Notes: a model not told the origin generated them from the letters alone. A stretch of 64,000 nucleotides of DNA from Catenulispora sp. MAP5-51 (GCF_041261205.1 NZ_JBGCCH010000003.1:310001-374000), one strand, 5' to 3'. Positions 9,522-19,843 are shown, counted from the stretch's first letter. Translations and numbers: made by a program.

Positions 9522-10772
9522 ATGTCTGTTTCGACCAAGCCCGCGATCCCGGTGAACCGGGACTTCACCGATCCGGACCTGTACGAGGAGCGGATGCCGT
9601 TCGAGGAGTTCGCCGAGCTCCGGCGGACCGCGCGGCTGTGGTGGTGCGCGACCCCGGACTCCCAGCAGCCGTTCGGTGACGACGGGTACTGGGTGGCCTC
9701 GCGGCACGCGGACGTCAAGTACGTCTCCACGCACCCGGAGCTGTTCGCCTCCTCGCCGAACACCGCCCTGGTGCGCTTCGGCCCCCGCGTCACGCGCGAA
9801 GACCTCGACATGCAGAAGGTCATCATGCTGAACGCCGACGCCCCGGACCACACCAAGATGCGCAACATCGTCCAGCGCGGCTTCACCCCGCGCTCGATCA
9901 ACGCGCTGGGGTCGGTGCTCAAGGAGCGCACGCGCCGGATCGTGGCCGAGGCGGTGGAGCGCGGAAGCGGGAACTTCGTCACCGACCTGGCCAGCGAACT
10001 GCCGCTGCAGGCGATCGCCGACCTGATCGGGGTGCCCCAGGAGGACCGCTGGAAGCTGTTCGAGTGGTCGAACACCATGACCGGCTACGACGACCCGGAC
10101 CTGAACGTCAGCGAGGAGGACGGCAAGAACGCCTCCATCGAGCTCCTCGTGTACGCGATGGGCCTGGCGGCGCAGCGCCGCGAGCACCCCGAGGACGACA
10201 TCGTCACCAAGCTCATCCAGGCCGACCGCGGCGACGGCTTCGGCAAGCTGAACGACGACGAGTTCGGCTTCTTCGTGATGATGCTGGTGGTGGCCGGCAA
10301 CGAGACCACCCGCAACGCCATCACGCACGGCATGCGGGCCTTCTTCGACAACCCCGCACAGTGGGAGCTCTATAAGAAGGAACGGCCCAAGACCGCCGCC
10401 GACGAGATCGTCCGCTGGGCCACCCCGATCATCTCCTTCCAGCGCACCGCCGCGGCCGACACCCTGCTCGGCGACGTCGAGGTCAAGGCCGGCCAGCGAG
10501 TGGTGATGCTGTACTCGTCCGCCAACTACGACGAGACCGTGATCGCCGCCCCCCACACCTTCGACATCACCCGCGACCCCAACCCCCACCTCGGCTTCGG
10601 CGGCGGCGGCCCGCACTACTGCCTGGGCGCCAACCTGGCGAAGATGGAGATCAACCTGATGTTCGAGGCGCTGGCCGACCTGGCGCCCGGGCTGGCCCCG
10701 GACGGCGACGTCCGGCGGCTGCGGTCGGCGTGGATCAACGGGATCAAGGCGCTGCCGGTGCGGTACGCGTAG
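9522..10772 (+). CDS. Cytochrome P450, CYP125-like (steroid C26/27 monooxygenase family)
   Basis: A 416-residue P450. The I-helix is VVAGNETTRNAITHG, the ExxR is DEIVRWATPI, and the haem loop is GFGGGGPHYCLGANLAK with proximal Cys367. The N-terminal block (DFTDPDLYEERMPFEEFAEL) and LPLQAIADLIGVPQEDRWKL closely follow mycobacterial CYP125A1, which oxidises the sterol side chain terminus. ATG 9522 has GGGAGG about 8 bases upstream; earlier in-frame starts lack this. The KstR-like box upstream and a CYP124-like gene elsewhere in the window support a role in sterol or branched-lipid oxidation, but no other sterol genes are present here. Confidence 0.85.
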   Translation: MSVSTKPAIPVNRDFTDPDLYEERMPFEEFAELRRTARLWWCATPDSQQPFGDDGYWVASRHADVKYVSTHPELFASSPNTALVRFGPRVTREDLDMQKVIMLNADAPDHTKMRNIVQRGFTPRSINALGSVLKERTRRIVAEAVERGSGNFVTDLASELPLQAIADLIGVPQEDRWKLFEWSNTMTGYDDPDLNVSEEDGKNASIELLVYAMGLAAQRREHPEDDIVTKLIQADRGDGFGKLNDDEFGFFVMMLVVAGNETTRNAITHGMRAFFDNPAQWELYKKERPKTAADEIVRWATPIISFQRTAAADTLLGDVEVKAGQRVVMLYSSANYDETVIAAPHTFDITRDPNPHLGFGGGGPHYCLGANLAKMEINLMFEALADLAPGLAPDGDVRRLRSAWINGIKALPVRYA

Positions 10773-10799
10773 GGGGCTTCCGGGCTCAGGCCTCGGGGC

Positions 10800-10919
10800 T
10801 CAGGCATCGGCGAGCGGGCTGCTCATCAGGGAGACGGTGAGTTCCAGGCCGAGTGCTGTCGCGAGCTTGTCCAGCGTCTCCAGGGTCGGGTCTGGTCCAG
10901 ATCGTGTCCGCGGACTCAT
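10800..10919 (-). pseudogene. Remnant of XRE-family (HigA-like) antitoxin, C-terminal end only
   Basis: A 39-codon frame whose body (DPTLETLDKLATALGLELTV) is the typical end of an XRE helix-turn-helix antitoxin, i.e. the part after the recognition helix. The N-terminal DNA-binding half is missing. Its ATG overlaps the stop of the toxin remnant (ATGA). Together with that fragment it looks like a toxin-antitoxin pair reduced by an internal deletion. Confidence 0.55.
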
Positions 10920-11005
10920 GGCCTGCCTCGCAGCGGAAGCGCGGCGAGCCACTCGGGCACTTCGGGTTCCAGCTCGATGGTGTACGGCATCGAGCTGTGG
11001 TTCAT
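10916..11005 (-). pseudogene. Remnant of RelE/HigB-type toxin, N-terminal end only
   Basis: A 29-codon frame. Residues 6-24 (MPYTIELEPEVPEWLAALP) match the start of actinobacterial RelE/HigB toxins, after which the reading frame stops. The remaining ~80 residues, including the RNase core, are absent. The start lies inside a perfect palindrome of the sort that toxin-antitoxin complexes bind. Confidence 0.55.
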
Positions 11006-11019
11006 ACGGTCAACCGTAT
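11004..11019. promoter_or_regulatory. Palindromic operator of the decayed toxin-antitoxin locus
   Basis: ATACGGT-CA-ACCGTAT is a perfect 7-2-7 palindrome overlapping the toxin-remnant start codon. Type II toxin-antitoxin operons are usually autoregulated at such sites. It has stayed perfect while both proteins decayed. Confidence 0.55.
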
Positions 11020-11196
11020 CGCCACCCGGGGCGGGTGGTTGAACCACGGCGTCACGGCATCGTGGCACCGTGACCACTCCGAGGTGACGCAAAACTCAGG
11101 CCGACCCGTTGGTGCCCTTAAGAGGTACCGAATACCCTGCGGTCAAGGAGGCCGCGTACCCTCGCCGCGAGCCCCGTAGCCTTAAGGAGCCCGAAG

Positions 11197-12780
<1,584 letters not shown>

Positions 12781-12824
12781 GCGACAGCTTCCCGAATACA
12801 TACGCGTTCCCGAACACATACGCG

Positions 12825-12860
12825 CCGCCTCGATCGACCGGTACCGGCCGATCGAGGCGG
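12825..12860. terminator. Bidirectional terminator between convergent genes
   Basis: CCGCCTCGATCG (12825-12836) pairs perfectly with 12849-12860 around a 12-base loop that itself contains CCGGTACCGG. It sits between the stops of the mutase and hydrolase genes. An imperfect ~18-base direct repeat (cccgaatacatacgcg-like) occupies 12790-12826. Confidence 0.75.
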
Positions 12861-12882
12861 ATGTGCGTTCACGCGGCTGTGG

Positions 12883-13611
12883 CTAGCTCATGTGCCGCGC
12901 GAAGAACCGGGCCGCGCTGTCCACCTCGAACCACGGAGTGCCCTTGTGCCCGCCGAGGTTGGCGTGCAGCGTCTTCTCCGGGCTGCCGAAGGCGTCGAAC
13001 ACGTCCAGGACCGGCTGCCGTTCCATCCCTTCGTCGTCCCACTGCATGAGGTACAGCAGCGGGATCGTGAACTGCCGGGCCTCCTCGACCAGTGCCGCGG
13101 GTACGAAGCTCTGCGCGAACAGGGTGGCCGCCGCGATGCGCGGCTCGACCAGCGCCAGCCGGATGCCGACGGAGTTCATGCCCTCGTACCAGACCGGGCC
13201 GTCGATCTCCGGCAGCGCGGACAGGGCGTCCAGAACGGCCCGCCACTCCGGGACCGCCTTCTCGACCAACGGCAGGATGAAAGCGTCGATGATCGCGTCG
13301 ATCGGTTCGCCGGCCTCCAGTGCCCGGCGCAGATCGGCGCGGTGCTGCTCGTCGACCGCGGACCGGGGCCGGTCGCCGTGCCCGGGCAGGTCGATGGCGG
13401 CCACCGCGTAGCCGTACTCCGCGGCGAAGTGGCGGGCCCGGGCCACCAGCCGGGGCAGGCGCTTGTGCAGGCCGCCGGGGTGGCCGCTCAGAACCAGTGG
13501 GGCAGGTGCGGACGCGGATCCGGGCGTCCACAGGATGCCGGGGACCTCGCCGAGGGTGAATTCGCGTTCGACGACGCCGTCGTCGAGACGCTGTTCGGCT
13601 GTGAATTCCAT
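12883..13611 (-). CDS. Alpha/beta hydrolase family protein
   Basis: A 242-residue alpha/beta hydrolase. The oxyanion-side motif is VLSGHPGGLHKRLPRL, the GHGD segment is IDLPGHGDRP, the nucleophile elbow is YEGMNSVGIRLAL, and the C-terminal catalytic His is in LGGHKGTPWF. The elbow is atypical because the first Gly of GxSxG is Met (M-N-S-V-G). Related proteins are esterases or dienelactone-hydrolase-like; no substrate can be named. It converges with the mutase gene across a terminator. Confidence 0.8.
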   Translation of the reverse strand: MEFTAEQRLDDGVVEREFTLGEVPGILWTPGSASAPAPLVLSGHPGGLHKRLPRLVARARHFAAEYGYAVAAIDLPGHGDRPRSAVDEQHRADLRRALEAGEPIDAIIDAFILPLVEKAVPEWRAVLDALSALPEIDGPVWYEGMNSVGIRLALVEPRIAAATLFAQSFVPAALVEEARQFTIPLLYLMQWDDEGMERQPVLDVFDAFGSPEKTLHANLGGHKGTPWFEVDSAARFFARHMS

Positions 13612-13825
13612 GGTCGTGCCTTTCGGGAATGCGCGTGGAACGGCGCTCCCGGACGGCCTACGACCGCCCGACCGTGACCCCGGAAAGGAGCACCCATGTC
13701 GATGTGTTCACGGGTACCACCTCCTCGGTCTCCTGCACGGTCCCGGCGAAAGTAGCGCGGCCCCCGGCGTCCGGGCAACCCCGATCGGCCGTCTCGTGCT
13801 CTAGGTAGGGCGGAAGGGGGTCGCG

Positions 13826-14404
13826 ATGCCCGAGAGCGGCACAGACAAGAACGCCGGGGCCGGTGCCCAGGCCGACGCCGACGCCGACGCCGAGTTCCAG
13901 GCCTACATGGCGGCTCGGTGGCCGGTGCTGGTGCGGACGGCTTATCTGCTGACGGGGGACCGGTTTCTGGCCGAGGACCTGGCGCAGACCGCGCTGACGC
14001 GGGTCTACGCGTCGTGGCGGCGGGTGCGGCGGGCCGACGACGTCGACGCCTACGTGCGGCGGGTGCTCGTCAACGCCAACTCCGGACGGTTCCGGAAACG
14101 GCGCGTGGCCGAGCACCTGGTGGCGGCACCGCAGGACGGGCGTTCGCACGTCCCGCACGAGCCGCTCGCCCAGCGCTCCACGGTGATGGCGGCGCTGGCC
14201 GAACTGCCGCCGCGGCAGCGGGCCGTGGTGGTGCTGCGGTACTGGGAGGACCTCTCCGAGCGGGAGGTCGCCGCGGCGCTGGGCTGCTCGACCGGCACGG
14301 TCAAGAGCCAGTCCTCGAAGGCGCTGGCCCGGCTGCGGCACAGCGCCGTGCTCGTCGATCCCGAGTCGATGCTGGCGGAATCTGGAAGGAAGGATGCGGA
14401 ATGA
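13826..14404 (+). CDS. SigE-family ECF RNA polymerase sigma factor
   Basis: A 192-residue ECF sigma factor preceded by an Ala/Asp-rich lead of ~28 residues. Region 2 (RTAYLLTGDRFLAEDLAQTA, then SGRFRKRRV) and region 4 (LRYWEDLSEREVAAALGCST, TVKSQSSKALARL) are clear. GGAAGGGGG lies just upstream of the ATG. Its stop overlaps the next gene by ATGA, as expected for a sigma factor with its regulator. Confidence 0.92.
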   Translation: MPESGTDKNAGAGAQADADADAEFQAYMAARWPVLVRTAYLLTGDRFLAEDLAQTALTRVYASWRRVRRADDVDAYVRRVLVNANSGRFRKRRVAEHLVAAPQDGRSHVPHEPLAQRSTVMAALAELPPRQRAVVVLRYWEDLSEREVAAALGCSTGTVKSQSSKALARLRHSAVLVDPESMLAESGRKDAE

Positions 14405-15351
14405 ACGACGAGTCAGAGCGTGAGGGACTGCATGGGGGACTGCATGGCGCGTTCGACGCGGCGGTCTCGGGGCTGGTGATCGGCTCCTCGCCGACCGCGG
14501 AGGTCATGCGGGACGGCGCGGTGCGGCGGACGCGGCGCCGGCTGGCGGTGACGTCCGGGGTGGCGGCGCTGGCGGTCCTGCCGGTCGCTGCGATGGGCGT
14601 CTTCGCGGGCGGCCACCCCGCGAAGGGCAGGGTGGTGAGCGCGGCGTCGAGCCCGACATCGAGCCCGACGTCGAAGGCGAAGGACGCGGCCAACCCGCCG
14701 CCGATCGTCGTGCCCACGCCGCTGCCGGCGCCCGGGAAGGGGAACCCCGCGCTGCCGAACGACAGCGTCGTGGTGCTGGCGAGCGGAACGCAGGACGGGC
14801 AGCACTGGCGGCTGGTCCGTGACCACTATGTGGTGGCCGGTCCGGAACCGGCGAACGTCATGGGCGACCCCAGTTCGCGGCCGCACCTGCCGTACGCGGC
14901 CAACTGGGACAAGCCGGGGACCATCGAGTGCGATTTCACCGCGGTCCAGTGGGGCGACGCGGCGCCGGGCGAACCAGGCGACTTCCTGGCCGGCGGCGGG
15001 TGCAACCCGACCGACGACGGCTCGATCACCAGGATCTTGGGACGGTTCGCCGAAGGCAGCCCTCCCCAAAGCAATCCGGTGAACACGCCCGCCTACACCG
15101 AAGGCCGGATCGACGGCACGGACGCGGCGTACGTCACCGTGCACCTCGACGGCTGGAGCTCTGGGAAGCAGCCGGTCATCGAGGTTCCGGGGGAGCAGAA
15201 CGACTACTTCATGGTGATGGTGCCGGGCTCTGCGCTTCCCTACAAAAACGGGGATGTCACGGTGTACGACGCACACGGCCGTGTGCTCGGAACTCAGAAG
15301 TACCCGGGCCCGATGTTCGGCACTTCGGTCCCCAGCCCGACCGCCAAGTAG
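14401..15351 (+). CDS. Membrane-anchored partner of the second SigE-family sigma factor
   Basis: A 316-residue protein with ~47 cytoplasmic residues ending in RRTRRRLAV, one transmembrane segment near 49-68, a Ser/Pro linker and an extracytoplasmic domain of ~220 residues with two or more Cys (CDFTAV, GGCNPTDDG). The longest frame starts at 13918 inside the sigma gene; ATG 14401 is chosen because it gives a proper N-terminus and an ATGA coupling. Its topology parallels the protein at 3421-4242. A regulator of the sigma factor is the likely role; the outer domain is unrecognised. Confidence 0.75.
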   Translation: MNDESEREGLHGGLHGAFDAAVSGLVIGSSPTAEVMRDGAVRRTRRRLAVTSGVAALAVLPVAAMGVFAGGHPAKGRVVSAASSPTSSPTSKAKDAANPPPIVVPTPLPAPGKGNPALPNDSVVVLASGTQDGQHWRLVRDHYVVAGPEPANVMGDPSSRPHLPYAANWDKPGTIECDFTAVQWGDAAPGEPGDFLAGGGCNPTDDGSITRILGRFAEGSPPQSNPVNTPAYTEGRIDGTDAAYVTVHLDGWSSGKQPVIEVPGEQNDYFMVMVPGSALPYKNGDVTVYDAHGRVLGTQKYPGPMFGTSVPSPTAK

Positions 15352-15370
15352 CGGTCCGACGCCACCGGCG

Positions 15371-15409
15371 GTGCGGTCTCAGGCCAACTCGACTGACCTG
15401 AGACCGCAC
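15371..15409. terminator. Hairpin terminator after the sigma-factor unit
   Basis: GTGCGGTCTCAGG (15371-15383) is exactly complementary to 15397-15409 across a 13-base loop, 20 bases after the stop of the membrane partner. There is no T tract, as is common in actinomycetes. Confidence 0.7.
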
Positions 15410-15422
15410 TACCATGGTGGCA

Positions 15423-15440
15423 GATCTGCGAGCGCAGATC
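15423..15440. promoter_or_regulatory. Perfect palindrome upstream of DmfA2-like gene
   Basis: GATCTGCG-AG-CGCAGATC is a perfect 8-2-8 palindrome 37-54 bases before the likely start. It is the right size for a dimeric repressor site; the regulator is unknown. Confidence 0.45.
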
Positions 15441-15476
15441 GGGGATCACTGCAGAGCGTTCCGATCGGCGGCGTCA

Positions 15477-16946
15477 ATGGGTGTCAGCATGGGGTTCGGC
15501 AAGTACGGCCGGCGCGTCGCGGCCAAGGCCAAGCGCGAGGTCACCGGGATGTTCCGGGCCAAGCCGTACAACCCCGGGCACCCCGCCCCGGCGGCCCGCG
15601 CCGTCGCGCCGGCCGAGCACGTCGCCGCCGCCGGGGAGCCGGTCTGGTCGCCGAAGTCCGGCGGCACCTGCGCCAGCAGCGACGTCGAGGGGCGCGTGCG
15701 CGTCTACGCCTCGGCGAACAGCGTGAACCTCGGCGCGGGCATCGATTTCATGGTGTCGGTGAACCCGCCGCAGCCGTACACCGTCGAGGTGTTCCGGGTC
15801 GGGGCCGAGGATGTCAGCGTCCTGAAGACCGAGGCGCTGGAGGGCGTGCCGCAGGAGTGGTCGGCGCTGGATCTGTCGACCCGGACCATCACCTGCTCCT
15901 GGACGCCGAGCTGGCACCTGGACGTGCCGGCCGGTTGGCGCAGCGGGATCCACGTCGCGAAGCTGCGGACCGAGGACGGCTTGCAGACGTGCGTCCCCTT
16001 CGTGGTGCGCGACGACGCGCAGAGCCACGACATCCTGGTCGCGCTGCCGTTCCCGACGTACCAGGCGTACAACGAGTACCCCAAGGACAAGAAGACCGGC
16101 GCGAGCCTGTACTACGCCTGGGAAGACGGCAAGATCTACACCGAGGGCAAGGCCGCGACGAAGGTCAGCTTCGACCGGCCGTACCACGTCACCGGGCTGC
16201 CGGCGAACTTCGACCTGGACACCGCGTTCGCCAAGTGGGTCGAGACCTGGGCCGCCGAACAGGGCAAGAGCGTCGGCTACGCCGACAGCGCGGACCTGCA
16301 CGACGGGACCGTGGACCCGACGCGTCACAAAGCCCTGATCTTCCCCGGGCACGACGAGTACTGGTCGGCGCAGATGCGTGACGCGCTCGACAAGGCGATC
16401 GCCAACGGCGCGCACGTCGCGTTCCTCGCCGCGAACAACGTCTACTGGCGCATCCGGCTGGAGGACGGCGGCCGGACGGTCGTCTGTTACAAGAACCGCC
16501 CCGACCCCGGCGCGGCGTCGGCGAACGAGCGCACCGCGCAGTGGCGGCAGACGGGACGGCCGGAGCAGGAGGTGCTCGGCGCGCAGTACGTGTCGACGCT
16601 GAAGGGGACCGCGCCGCTGGTGGTGGACAACGCGGGCCACTGGTTCTGGGAGGGCACCGGGGTCCGGGACGGGGAGCAGATCCCCGAGCTGCTGTGGGGC
16701 GAGTGCGACCAGGTGCAGCCGTGGGTTCAGAGCCCCGAGGGCGTCGAGATCCTGGCGGCGTCGCCGTACACCGGGCAGGGGCAGCCGCGGATGCAGCACA
16801 CGGTGGTGCACCGTACGCCGGCCGGCGGGCTGGTGTTCGACGGCGGCACGTTCCACTGGGCGAAAGGGCTGTCCGCGCACGGGATCGCCGACTCGCGGAT
16901 CCAGCGGGCGACCGCGAACCTGCTGGCGCGGATGCTGGGGGAGTAG
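15477..16946 (+). CDS. N,N-dimethylformamidase large-subunit-like protein
   Basis: A 489-residue protein (ATG 15477; ATG 15489 also possible; frame open to 15414). A basic N-terminus is followed by a beta-rich domain (VYASANSVNLGAGIDFMVSV) and the characteristic block AYNEYPKDKKTGASLYY of the dimethylformamidase beta-subunit family. Then come FPGHDEYWSAQMRDAL and LAANNVYWRI in the second half. Family members cleave amides or have unknown function, so the name indicates similarity only. No signal peptide is evident. A diverged paralogue (16995-18188) runs convergently, with 48 bases between the two stops. Confidence 0.75.
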   Translation: MGVSMGFGKYGRRVAAKAKREVTGMFRAKPYNPGHPAPAARAVAPAEHVAAAGEPVWSPKSGGTCASSDVEGRVRVYASANSVNLGAGIDFMVSVNPPQPYTVEVFRVGAEDVSVLKTEALEGVPQEWSALDLSTRTITCSWTPSWHLDVPAGWRSGIHVAKLRTEDGLQTCVPFVVRDDAQSHDILVALPFPTYQAYNEYPKDKKTGASLYYAWEDGKIYTEGKAATKVSFDRPYHVTGLPANFDLDTAFAKWVETWAAEQGKSVGYADSADLHDGTVDPTRHKALIFPGHDEYWSAQMRDALDKAIANGAHVAFLAANNVYWRIRLEDGGRTVVCYKNRPDPGAASANERTAQWRQTGRPEQEVLGAQYVSTLKGTAPLVVDNAGHWFWEGTGVRDGEQIPELLWGECDQVQPWVQSPEGVEILAASPYTGQGQPRMQHTVVHRTPAGGLVFDGGTFHWAKGLSAHGIADSRIQRATANLLARMLGE

Positions 16947-16994
16947 CGGAGTAGCCGGCGCGTCCTCGACCGCCGCCGGCCCGGCCGCCCGGCC

Positions 16995-18188
16995 TCAGTA
17001 CCGAATCAAGATCCTGTCATCCCGGCCGTCGGGCCCCGGCGCGAAGTCGACCGAGGGCGGCGGCACGCCGTCGAGGCCGCCGACGTCGGTGCCGTGCAGC
17101 GACGCCTCGGCGATGGCGGCCCGCATCCGCGGCGACCACAGATCGGCGCGGAACAGCACCTTGCGATAGGCGGCCGGATCGACCAGGCCGGCGTGCACAT
17201 CCAGGCTGGTGGCGAAGTCGGTGGCGGTCAGCGGCTCCACGAACGCGGCATCGGCGGCGAACCCGGCGGGCAGCCCGTTGCCCGCGAAGGGCCGGTCCAG
17301 CGAGAGCGCCCGAGCCCGCCGCACATCGGCGATCGGCCACGGATTGGCCGCGATGTACGCCGCGAACGGCAGCACCACCAGCGTCGGAAAACCCGCCGCC
17401 AACGGCCCGCGCACGACGAAGGGCACATACGCGCTGCGCCCCCGCAACGCCATGACGGACAACAGCGGAGCCTCGACGGTGAAGCGCGCGACATACAGGC
17501 CCGGCGGCCACGACTCGGGGATGTCGAGCAGGAGCGAGGGCTCCCAGTCGCACCAGGTGAGGGGGACGCCGAGGTCGCCGGCCGGGCCGCCGGTGCCGAT
17601 GGCGTTGATGCCGTCGCGGCCGGGCCGCTGGCTGCTGCCGGCTGTCGCGCCCGCGCCACGCTCGGAATCCCCGCCCGAAGTGCCGAAGCCGCTGCCGGCT
17701 GTCCCCTCGCTGCTGTCGAAATCGTCGCGCACCGGCTTCCGCTCGCCGCCGGCCGGGTCACTTTCGCCGCTGCCGACCGCCTCGTCGCCGCCGAAGCCGT
17801 TGCCCAAGTCATCGCCCAAGCCATCGCCCAAGCCGCCCCCGAAATTTTCGCGCGTCGACCGCCACCCGCCGCCCGCCACCCCGGGCCAGTCACCGAACCT
17901 GGCGTCGAGCCCGCCTCCGCTGCCGTCCTTCGCCGCCGTCACCCGCACCCATGTCAGTGCCGCGCCGTCCTGGTCCTCGCCGACGAAGCGCACCGCGGGC
18001 GTCGGCACCGGCGTGCCGATGCGGCGCACGGCGACCGAGCACGCGGCGCCGCTGGGCACCGAGACGCGGAACTCCATCGTGCCGCCGGCCGGGGCGCTCG
18101 GGGCGGAGGCGTAGGCCTGGATCGCGCGGCGGCCGCCGGGCAGCGGCAGCCGGGGGCTCGGCAGTCGGGGGGGCCTGCGGGTCTTCAC
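16995..18188 (-). CDS. Diverged, shortened paralogue of the dimethylformamidase-like protein
   Basis: A 397-residue protein that aligns with its convergent neighbour along its length. AIQAYASAPSAPAGGTMEFR pairs with the neighbour's VYASANS block; LLLDIPESWPPGLYVARF with its WHLDVPAGWRSGIHVAKL; SLDRPFAGNGLPAGFAADAA with SFDRPYHVTGLPANFDLD. It has a ~75-residue Gly/Asp/Ser-rich insertion near 110-190. It lacks both the YNEYPKDKKTG block and the GHDEYW motif (replaced by FRADLWSP) and ends ~100 residues early. Probably non-catalytic or decaying. GTG/ATG choices upstream were not resolved. Confidence 0.6.
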   Translation of the reverse strand: MKTRRPPRLPSPRLPLPGGRRAIQAYASAPSAPAGGTMEFRVSVPSGAACSVAVRRIGTPVPTPAVRFVGEDQDGAALTWVRVTAAKDGSGGGLDARFGDWPGVAGGGWRSTRENFGGGLGDGLGDDLGNGFGGDEAVGSGESDPAGGERKPVRDDFDSSEGTAGSGFGTSGGDSERGAGATAGSSQRPGRDGINAIGTGGPAGDLGVPLTWCDWEPSLLLDIPESWPPGLYVARFTVEAPLLSVMALRGRSAYVPFVVRGPLAAGFPTLVVLPFAAYIAANPWPIADVRRARALSLDRPFAGNGLPAGFAADAAFVEPLTATDFATSLDVHAGLVDPAAYRKVLFRADLWSPRMRAAIAEASLHGTDVGGLDGVPPPSVDFAPGPDGRDDRILIRY

Positions 18189-18354
18189 AATCCGTCACCC
18201 TGGCATGGCTAGGTCGGAGAAACGCGTTCCTACCCACATGGGCCATGGGGCAATCCTCCTATCGGGTCAGAAAATCGCGATCTTCTTCACCCGATCAGCG
18301 CATCATTTGACAGACCGCCCCCACAGTCACCGCCTGCGGGCCTACCCTTGGGCA

Positions 18355-19605
18355 ATGGACCAGGCTCACCAAGCGCCGGTCGCGAGCGACTCGGCCTCCG
18401 CATCGGATCAGCACGCGCACGTCTCGGACGTGCTCGACGTGGTGGGTCACCTCGTGCCAGAGCTGGTCCTCTTCCGGCGGGACCTCCATGCCAACCCCGA
18501 GCTGAGCCGTGCCGAGTTCCGGACCACCGCGGCCATCGCCGCGCGGCTGGAGCGGGCCGGGCTCGCGCCCCGGGTGCGCGGTGTCGGGACCGGTCTGGTC
18601 TGCGACATCGTCCCGGCGGGCAGCGAGAAGCTGCCCTTCCTGGCCTTCCGGGCCGACATCGACGCGCTGCCGGTCGAGGAGGCCAACGAGCTCGACTTCC
18701 GCTCCAGGGTCCCGGGCGTCATGCACGCCTGCGGGCACGACGTGCACACCGCCGTGGTCCTGGGCGCGGGCCTGGCCCTGGCCGAACTGGCCCGCGCCGG
18801 GCGGCTGACCCGGCCGGTGCGCCTGGTCTTCCAGCCCGCCGAGGAGGTCATGCCCGGCGGCGCGCTGGACATGGTGGCCGAGGGCGCGCTGTACGGGGTC
18901 AGCAAGATCCTGTCCGTCCACTGCGACCCGAAGCTGGACGCCGGCCAGGTGGGCCTGCGCACCGGGCCGCTGACCGCGGCCTGCGACATGGTCTCGCTGA
19001 CCCTGGACGGCCCCGGCGGCCACACCTCCCGGCCGCACCTGACCGCCGACCTGGTCTACGCCCTGGCCTCGATCGTGGCCGAGGTCCCGGCGGCGCTGTC
19101 CCGGCGCATCGACCCGCGCGCCGGCCTGTCCCTGGTCTGGGGCCAGATCGCGGCCGGCAGCGCGCCGAACGCGATCCCCGGCCACGGCTCGGCCAAGGGC
19201 ACCATCCGCACCCTGGACCAGGACGCCTGGAACCAGGCCCCGGACGTGGTGCACGAGCTCATCGACGCGATCGCCGCGAAGTTCGGCGTCAAGCACACCC
19301 TGGACTACGTGCAGGGCGTGCCCCCGGTGGTGAACGAGGCCGAGTCGGTGGCCCTGCTGCGCACCGCGGCCTCCCGGGCCCTGGGCGGCGAGGCGGTGGT
19401 CAGCACCCCGCAGTCCCTGGGCGGCGAGGACTTCGCCTGGTACCTGCAGCGGGTCCCCGGCGCCATGGCCAGGCTCGGCGTGCGCACCTCCGGCGACAAG
19501 GCCGTGCGCGATCTGCATCAGGGGACGTTCGTGGCCGACGAGGGCGCGATCGCGGTCGGCGTCCGGATGCTCGCCACCGCCGCGCTGTGCGACTGGATCA
19601 GCTGA
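18355..19605 (+). CDS. M20-family amidohydrolase
   Basis: A 416-residue cytosolic metallohydrolase of the M20D (hippurate hydrolase/N-acyl amino acid amidohydrolase) type. Metal ligands are in MHACGHDVHTAVVLG, QPAEEVMPGG and the late HLGGED-like LGGEDFAWYLQ. The lid domain includes GHTSRPHLTADLV. The ATG at 18355 precedes a ~35-residue Ser/Ala-rich lead. It probably removes an acyl group from an amino acid; the substrate is unknown. It is followed directly by the giant palindromic element. Confidence 0.9.
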   Translation: MDQAHQAPVASDSASASDQHAHVSDVLDVVGHLVPELVLFRRDLHANPELSRAEFRTTAAIAARLERAGLAPRVRGVGTGLVCDIVPAGSEKLPFLAFRADIDALPVEEANELDFRSRVPGVMHACGHDVHTAVVLGAGLALAELARAGRLTRPVRLVFQPAEEVMPGGALDMVAEGALYGVSKILSVHCDPKLDAGQVGLRTGPLTAACDMVSLTLDGPGGHTSRPHLTADLVYALASIVAEVPAALSRRIDPRAGLSLVWGQIAAGSAPNAIPGHGSAKGTIRTLDQDAWNQAPDVVHELIDAIAAKFGVKHTLDYVQGVPPVVNEAESVALLRTAASRALGGEAVVSTPQSLGGEDFAWYLQRVPGAMARLGVRTSGDKAVRDLHQGTFVADEGAIAVGVRMLATAALCDWIS

Positions 19606-19668
19606 GCGTTCGCGGGAAGCAGCGCTTGTGAGTTGTCCGTGGGTGGCGGGTGGCGCGATGCGGTTGAG

Positions 19669-19843
19669 TGGTGGGTTTTAGGAGCTTTTTACGGCTTCGC
19701 GCAGGGTTCACGGGATCCGTGGGTGGCGCGGGTCAGGGGTCCCTTGTGTCGTGTCAGGGCGGCGGGGGTGTGGGCAGATGGTCGGGTCTACGGCCACGGG
19801 CAAGACCAAAAGCGACAATCAAGAGCAGAGGCGACAGTCAAGG
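19669..19843 (+). repeat. Left 175-bp arm of perfect inverted repeat
   Basis: By direct reading, every base from 19669 to 19843 is complementary to 20892-20718. It begins TGGTGGGTTTTAGGAGC and ends GCGACAGTCAAGG-like. Such identity implies recent duplication or ongoing conversion. Confidence 0.92.

Noticed and set aside
13612-13825. A small gene between the hydrolase and the second sigma factor
   Set aside because: Short frames exist on both strands but have no ribosome site or recognisable content; the gap most likely holds the divergent promoters.
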